A stretch of 64,000 bases of DNA from Papiliotrema nemorosa (Eukaryota > Basidiomycota > Tremellomycetes > Tremellales > Rhynchogastremaceae): positions 62,001 through 126,000 of the forward strand of contig JASKOT010000036.1 in NCBI GenBank assembly GCA_032158125.1. The letters are read 5' to 3'. Shown here piece after piece: positions 59,938-64,000 of the stretch. The notes under the pieces were generated by a model. That model worked only from the letters and a program-made list of their open reading frames with translations. It was not told the origin of the DNA and ran no database searches. The position numbers were made by a program, and so were the translations under genes. Positions within the stretch are counted from its first letter, which is position 1, and every line of letters starts with the position of its first letter.

Positions 59938-61842
59938 ATGTTGCCGCAACTGGTCCTGTTCGGTTTGCTGAGCAGTCTAGCTGCAGCTGCCCCAACGCCT
60001 GACGTATACCCAGGCTACGACTACAAGGGTCCGGCTGTTCCAGTCGGAGATCCAGTCAACCTGTCGCCCACCGACAACACCAAAGGGTACCCGAGGCTGT
60101 ACGAGAAACCAGCTGTCCGACCTCTGCCAGGTGTCACGGTGACCAACAACATCAATGTCATCTCCACTGCGTTCTTCCCCGGGGGTATCAACATCCATTT
60201 CCAGACGCCATTTGACATTGGAGGAGAAGCTTGCGTCAACTGGGGAACAGACCGAAATGATCTTTCCACGAATACCAAGGGATACACACGATGGTGAGTA
60301 GCATTGCTCATGTAGGCTGACGATAGGTACGACCGAACCCCTCCCTGCTCCATCATGCCGGTCACCCAATGCTCCCAATACTTCCACGAGGTCGAGATTT
60401 ACAACTTGCAACCTGGAACCACCTACTACTACCAAATCCCCGGTGGAAACGGCACCACTCCATCCGATGTCCTGAGCTTCACCACTGCTCGAGCTGCTGG
60501 AGACTCCACACCGTTCTCCGTCGCTGTCCTCAACGACATGGGCTACACCAACGCCCGAGGTACCCACGAGCAGCTTGTCGACGCTGTCAACGATGGCGCA
60601 GCCTTCATCTGGCACGGTGGAGATATCTCCTACGCCGACGACTGGTACGAGGGTATCCTTGAATGCGAGCTTACCGGTCCCGACGGCTGGCCAGTCTGTT
60701 ACAACGGTAGCGACTCGACTCTCCCTGGGAACACGACTCTCTACCCCAACGGTGTCGACAACCCAGAGTACCTCCGACCTTTGCCTGCTGGTGAAATTCC
60801 CAACCAAGGTGGACCGCTTGGTGGTGACATTTCGACCGTGTACGAGTCCAACTGGGATCTTTGGCAACAATGGATGAACGACATTACCAAATACGTCCCC
60901 TATATGGTCGACCCGGGAAATCACGAAGCGGCCTGTGCAGAATTTGACGGTACCGGCGATCCATTGGCCATGTACCTGAACAACAATGCTACGTTGGGTA
61001 CAACCGGTAACAGCTCGTTGACCTACTCTTCTTGTCCCGAGTCTCAACGAAACTACACTGCCTACCAACACCGGTTCCGGATGCCCGGAGACGCCGTAGG
61101 TGGTCGATCCAACTTTTGGTACTCTTTCGACTATGGTCTTGCCCACTTCATCTCTTTCGACGGCGAGACAGACTACTACCAGTCACCCGAGTATCCCTTT
61201 GTCGCCGATTTGTCGGGTAACGAGACTATGCCGACCGACGCTGAGACGTACATTACCGACTCGGGACCATTCGGAAATATCAACGGATCATACAAGGACA
61301 ACAAAAACTATGAGCAGTACCAATGGTTGCTCAAGGACCTGCAATCGGTGGACCGAAGCAAGACTCCTTGGATCTTTGCTCAGAGTCACCGACCCATGTA
61401 CTCGACCGAAGTATCCTCTTACCAGGCTCATATGCGAAACGCTTTCGAGGATCTCTTCCTAGAGTACGGTGTTGATGCTTACATGGCTGGGTGAGTTGAG
61501 CGCATTGAGCGAGAGCTAACAAGCAGTCACATTCACTGGTATGAGCGAATGTGGCCCATGGGCAAGAACGGTACAATCGACACCGCCTCGGTCGTTGACC
61601 CAAACACCTATAAGACCAACAATGGACAGTCCATGGTGCACTTGGTCAATGGACAAGCCGGAAACATCGAGTCTCATTCGACCCTGCCCAAGACTGGGGT
61701 GTCCAACATCACGGCTTTCCTCGACCACACTCATTATGGTTTCTCCAAACTCAACGTATACAATGCCACCCACACTCTATGGGAGTTTGTCCACGGTGAA
61801 GACGGGGCTATTGGAGATTGGGTGTGGATCGTCAAAGAGTAG
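59938..61842 (+). CDS. Secreted purple acid phosphatase
   Basis: ATG 59938 opens a signal peptide (MLPQLVLFGLLSSLAAAAP). Three exons (joins at about 60295 and 61493) keep frame. An N-terminal fibronectin-like domain (NINVISTAFFPGGINIHFQ, YHEV-type strand QYFHEVEIYNLQPGTTYYYQ) precedes the metallophosphatase domain. Metal-ligand motifs in order: AVLNDMGYTNARGTHEQL, WHGGDISYADDWYEG, VDPGNHEAACAEF, FAQSHRPMYST and AGHIHWYERMWPM. All five blocks are present. Many NxS/T sequons (NGT, NGS, NTT, NAT, NSS, NET) agree with secretion. Function: release of phosphate from organic esters outside the cell, usually induced by phosphate starvation. Confidence 0.94.
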
Positions 61843-61997
61843 GGAATGGATGGAAGTCGAAGGAAAGTAGAACTAAAAGGCGCTATCGAATCACTTATAA
61901 TGGGCAAGTCGAAAGACAGAATGCATCAACGATTACACTCCTTTAGCTTCACAATATCACTACGATGCCGAGTGTCCCCTGCGTACCCTAATGTTGT

Positions 61998-63883
61998 TCA
62001 TTTGGCCTCAAGAGGTCCCTTGGCTGGGCCATTGATGACCTGACCCTTACACGTGAATCGGGACCCGTGAACCGGACAGTCGAAAGACTTTTCGTCCCCG
62101 TTCCACGCAACGATACCCTTGAGATGGCTGAAGATGAGCGCTTCATCGTATGAAGGATGAATCACGTACGGGCAAACAGCAGTCATCTTGTGGATGCTTC
62201 CTTGAGGATCCTTGTACACGGCCACAGGACTCAAGCCATCCCGGACAACCTCGCCAGAATCAGGCACGAGGTCTTCAATGTCTTTCATGGTCTTGGTACA
62301 TGCCGTGACCCATTTGGCATAGTACAACTGATCAGATAGATTCTCCTTGATCATGTTCGGGATCGTCTTGGCAGCTGTCTTGAGATGCGAGGCAGAATGC
62401 TGTCGCGAGGGGGAAAAGGTGTGGGCCCACTCGTGTTGTCGACCGTTGATGAGCGAGCTGATGATCATACCGCCAATGGCGGCGTAAGTCAGACCGTCAC
62501 CGTTGTCACCGGCTGCTTGTGAGAAAGATCATGGAATGGAGACATGATCACGCACTGTGCACATAGACGTTCTGATTCCCAGGGTTGAGACCAATGTGTG
62601 CGATACTGAGGGCTTAGCACTGTCTCCACTCTTGTCTTGCAGCTCACCCATCCTGAGAATCCATGACCTGTCCGCTCCATCGATACTCGACTCGTCCCGC
62701 AGCCGGCCATCGCTCCCTGGTCCAACTCTCCAGTCGCTGATATCGCTGATCCTGATCATCGTGTTGCCCAACCTTTTCATCTTCACCTCCAACCACCAAT
62801 AAGCTGTAACCCTCTTCCTTGTGTGGTGTCACTCGGACGTAGTGATACGGGTCGGCCAAGTCCCACCACAAAGCCCCGCCTTGGTCCCGAGCAGACACGT
62901 CTGCAGTTGGGATCTTGAGTGCGACGGCATATGTTCGGAATGCTTCAAGACGATCAATCATGACCAACTGCACGTCAATGATCGCCTTCTAGATAACGTA
63001 CCTTTTGGGGAGGCACATTGGTAGCCAGCACCAAGGCCCTAGCTAGGATGCTCTTCCCATCTTCGGTCTGCACCTTGACCCCTCCGGTGTGCTCGTCATA
63101 GCCCATGAATCTCGTCTGCTCATAGATTTTACCCCCCATCTCTTCAACCACCTTGACAAGTGCTCGCACATATTTAGTCGGATGGAACGTCGCTTGATTC
63201 TCGTATCGGATAGCTTTACCCGTGTCGAAACCTTTCAGCCCGGCATCCGGGACCAACTTCACGTCAAGTCGGTTGGTACCAGATGCCGCGTCGTAGATCT
63301 CGTGCAAGGTATCAACGGAAAAATCCTTGTGATCGGGCGAGAGACCATGAAACATGTATCCCGGGATTCGAACAAAGTCGCAATCGATACTGTGCTGTTG
63401 AACAATGCTGGCGATTCGTTCAATGGCTGCTTGTTGTGCATTCGCAATCTGAGCGGTTTGTTGTGGACCGTGCAAGCTCTACGGAATCAGTGTCACGACC
63501 TACAGACTGAAGCGCACCATGAAATCGTTGTACTCATTGTCGACCGAAAGATGACCGGTCGTTCTGCCCGTCTCTCCTGAACCAATCTCTGCGAGATAAG
63601 CTGACAGCAATGAAGATATGGTCGACTCACTTCCGTCTTCAATGAGGACGACCTGCTTTGTACCTTCTTTCAAAAGCTCATAGGCAATGTGCAATCCCGC
63701 CATTCCACCTCCGACAACCAGCACGTCGGTGGAAACGTCTTGGGAAAGATGTGGATAAGTTGGCTCGACAGATGTTTTGAGCAGGTCGTCTCGCTCCAGC
63801 CAGACTGATTATTAGCTCCCACATAGGGAACATCTTGCCGACTGACCTGGAGCATTGGCGCCAGAAGACGAGATGCTCGACAT
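61998..63883 (-). CDS. FAD-dependent oxidoreductase fused to a C-terminal Rieske domain
   Basis: Read right to left from ATG 63883 (MSSISSSGANAP). About seven exons. FAD site TDVLVVGGGMAGLHIAYEL, then IEDG and, after a splice, IGSGETGRTTGHLSVDNEY, typical of the DAO/glycine-oxidase-like fold. The middle has PGYMFHGLSPDHKDF, YENQATFHPTKYVRALVKVV and RALVLATNVPP. The C-terminal Rieske domain reads CPHLKGIVAWN ... FDCPVHGSRF, giving both C-x-H and C-x2-H ligand pairs for a [2Fe-2S] cluster. The first pair is formed only after removing an in-frame 42-nt intron (62128-62169). The role is likely oxidation of an amine or small metabolite with electrons passed to the iron-sulfur centre; the substrate is unknown. 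No signal peptide. Confidence 0.87.
62128..62169 (-). other. In-frame 42-nt intron in the Rieske domain
   Basis: GTACGT donor and CAG acceptor on the coding strand, length a multiple of three and no stop. Retention would separate the first Rieske Cys and His by 14 extra residues. Confidence 0.8.
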
Positions 63884-64000
63884 CTTTCTGATGGGCAGAG
63901 GCGTTGGTCGAGGGCTATACGATAGTTGCCTGACTATGAAGCAGGGCTGTTTGAAGCGATTGCTCGTCGTGAGCCTGAAAGATCTTGATACCTGTCGAGC
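63884..64000. other. Right-edge sequence
   Basis: Promoter side of the FAD/Rieske gene, cut by the window end. Confidence 0.5.

Overview
The window looks like a 64 kb piece of nuclear chromosome from a basidiomycete yeast, most likely a Tremellomycete (the broad Cryptococcus/Kwoniella/Papiliotrema relatives). The evidence is dense gene packing on both strands, genes split by many very short introns (34-70 nt; donors mostly GTGAGT or GTAAGT, branch sites like CTGAC or CTAAC), a CAP10-type GT90 glycosyltransferase, a DUF6534-type basidiomycete membrane protein, and Zn2Cys6 regulators. I saw no prokaryotic operons, CRISPR, rRNA, tRNA or intact mobile element. About 30 protein-coding genes can be supported. 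Most had to be assembled by eye from several exons.

Left third (1-29 kb): a small GPI-anchored eight-cysteine secreted protein, a seven-helix membrane protein, a single-pass membrane protein, a GH36/raffinose-synthase-like (Sip1) alpha-galactosidase, a phosphatidylserine-decarboxylase-like (PsiD-like) pyruvoyl decarboxylase, a DUF6534-type membrane protein whose splicing does not keep frame, two unknown proteins, an S10 serine carboxypeptidase with a Ser/Gly/Met-rich stalk, a zinc-type quinone oxidoreductase, a siderophore-iron transporter, a GT90/CAP10-like glycosyltransferase and a NOPCHAP1-like nuclear protein.

Centre (29-50 kb): a KRE6/SKN1 beta-glucan synthesis protein and methylmalonate-semialdehyde dehydrogenase, then the most interesting block (about 34.0-48.5 kb). 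This block has a Zn2Cys6 regulator, a MAL-type sugar transporter, an intracellular GH78 alpha-L-rhamnosidase, a second Zn2Cys6 regulator, a secreted beta-propeller protein resembling fungal saponin hydrolases, and an intracellular GH1 beta-glycosidase. Transporter and rhamnosidase share a divergent promoter, as do the propeller protein and GH1 enzyme. Both promoters carry CGG/CCG repeats of the kind Zn2Cys6 proteins bind. I read it as a candidate catabolic cluster for a rhamnose-containing plant glycoside (saponin or flavonoid rutinoside): outside cleavage, uptake of the oligosaccharide, then removal of rhamnose and the next sugar inside the cell.

Right third (48.7-64 kb): an A1 aspartic protease, GABA transaminase, a short-chain dehydrogenase, a class I glutamine-amidotransferase-like protein, a YkoF-type thiamine/HMP-binding protein beside an MFS transporter, a candidate small unknown gene, a secreted purple acid phosphatase, and a FAD-dependent oxidoreductase fused to a C-terminal Rieske domain near the right edge.
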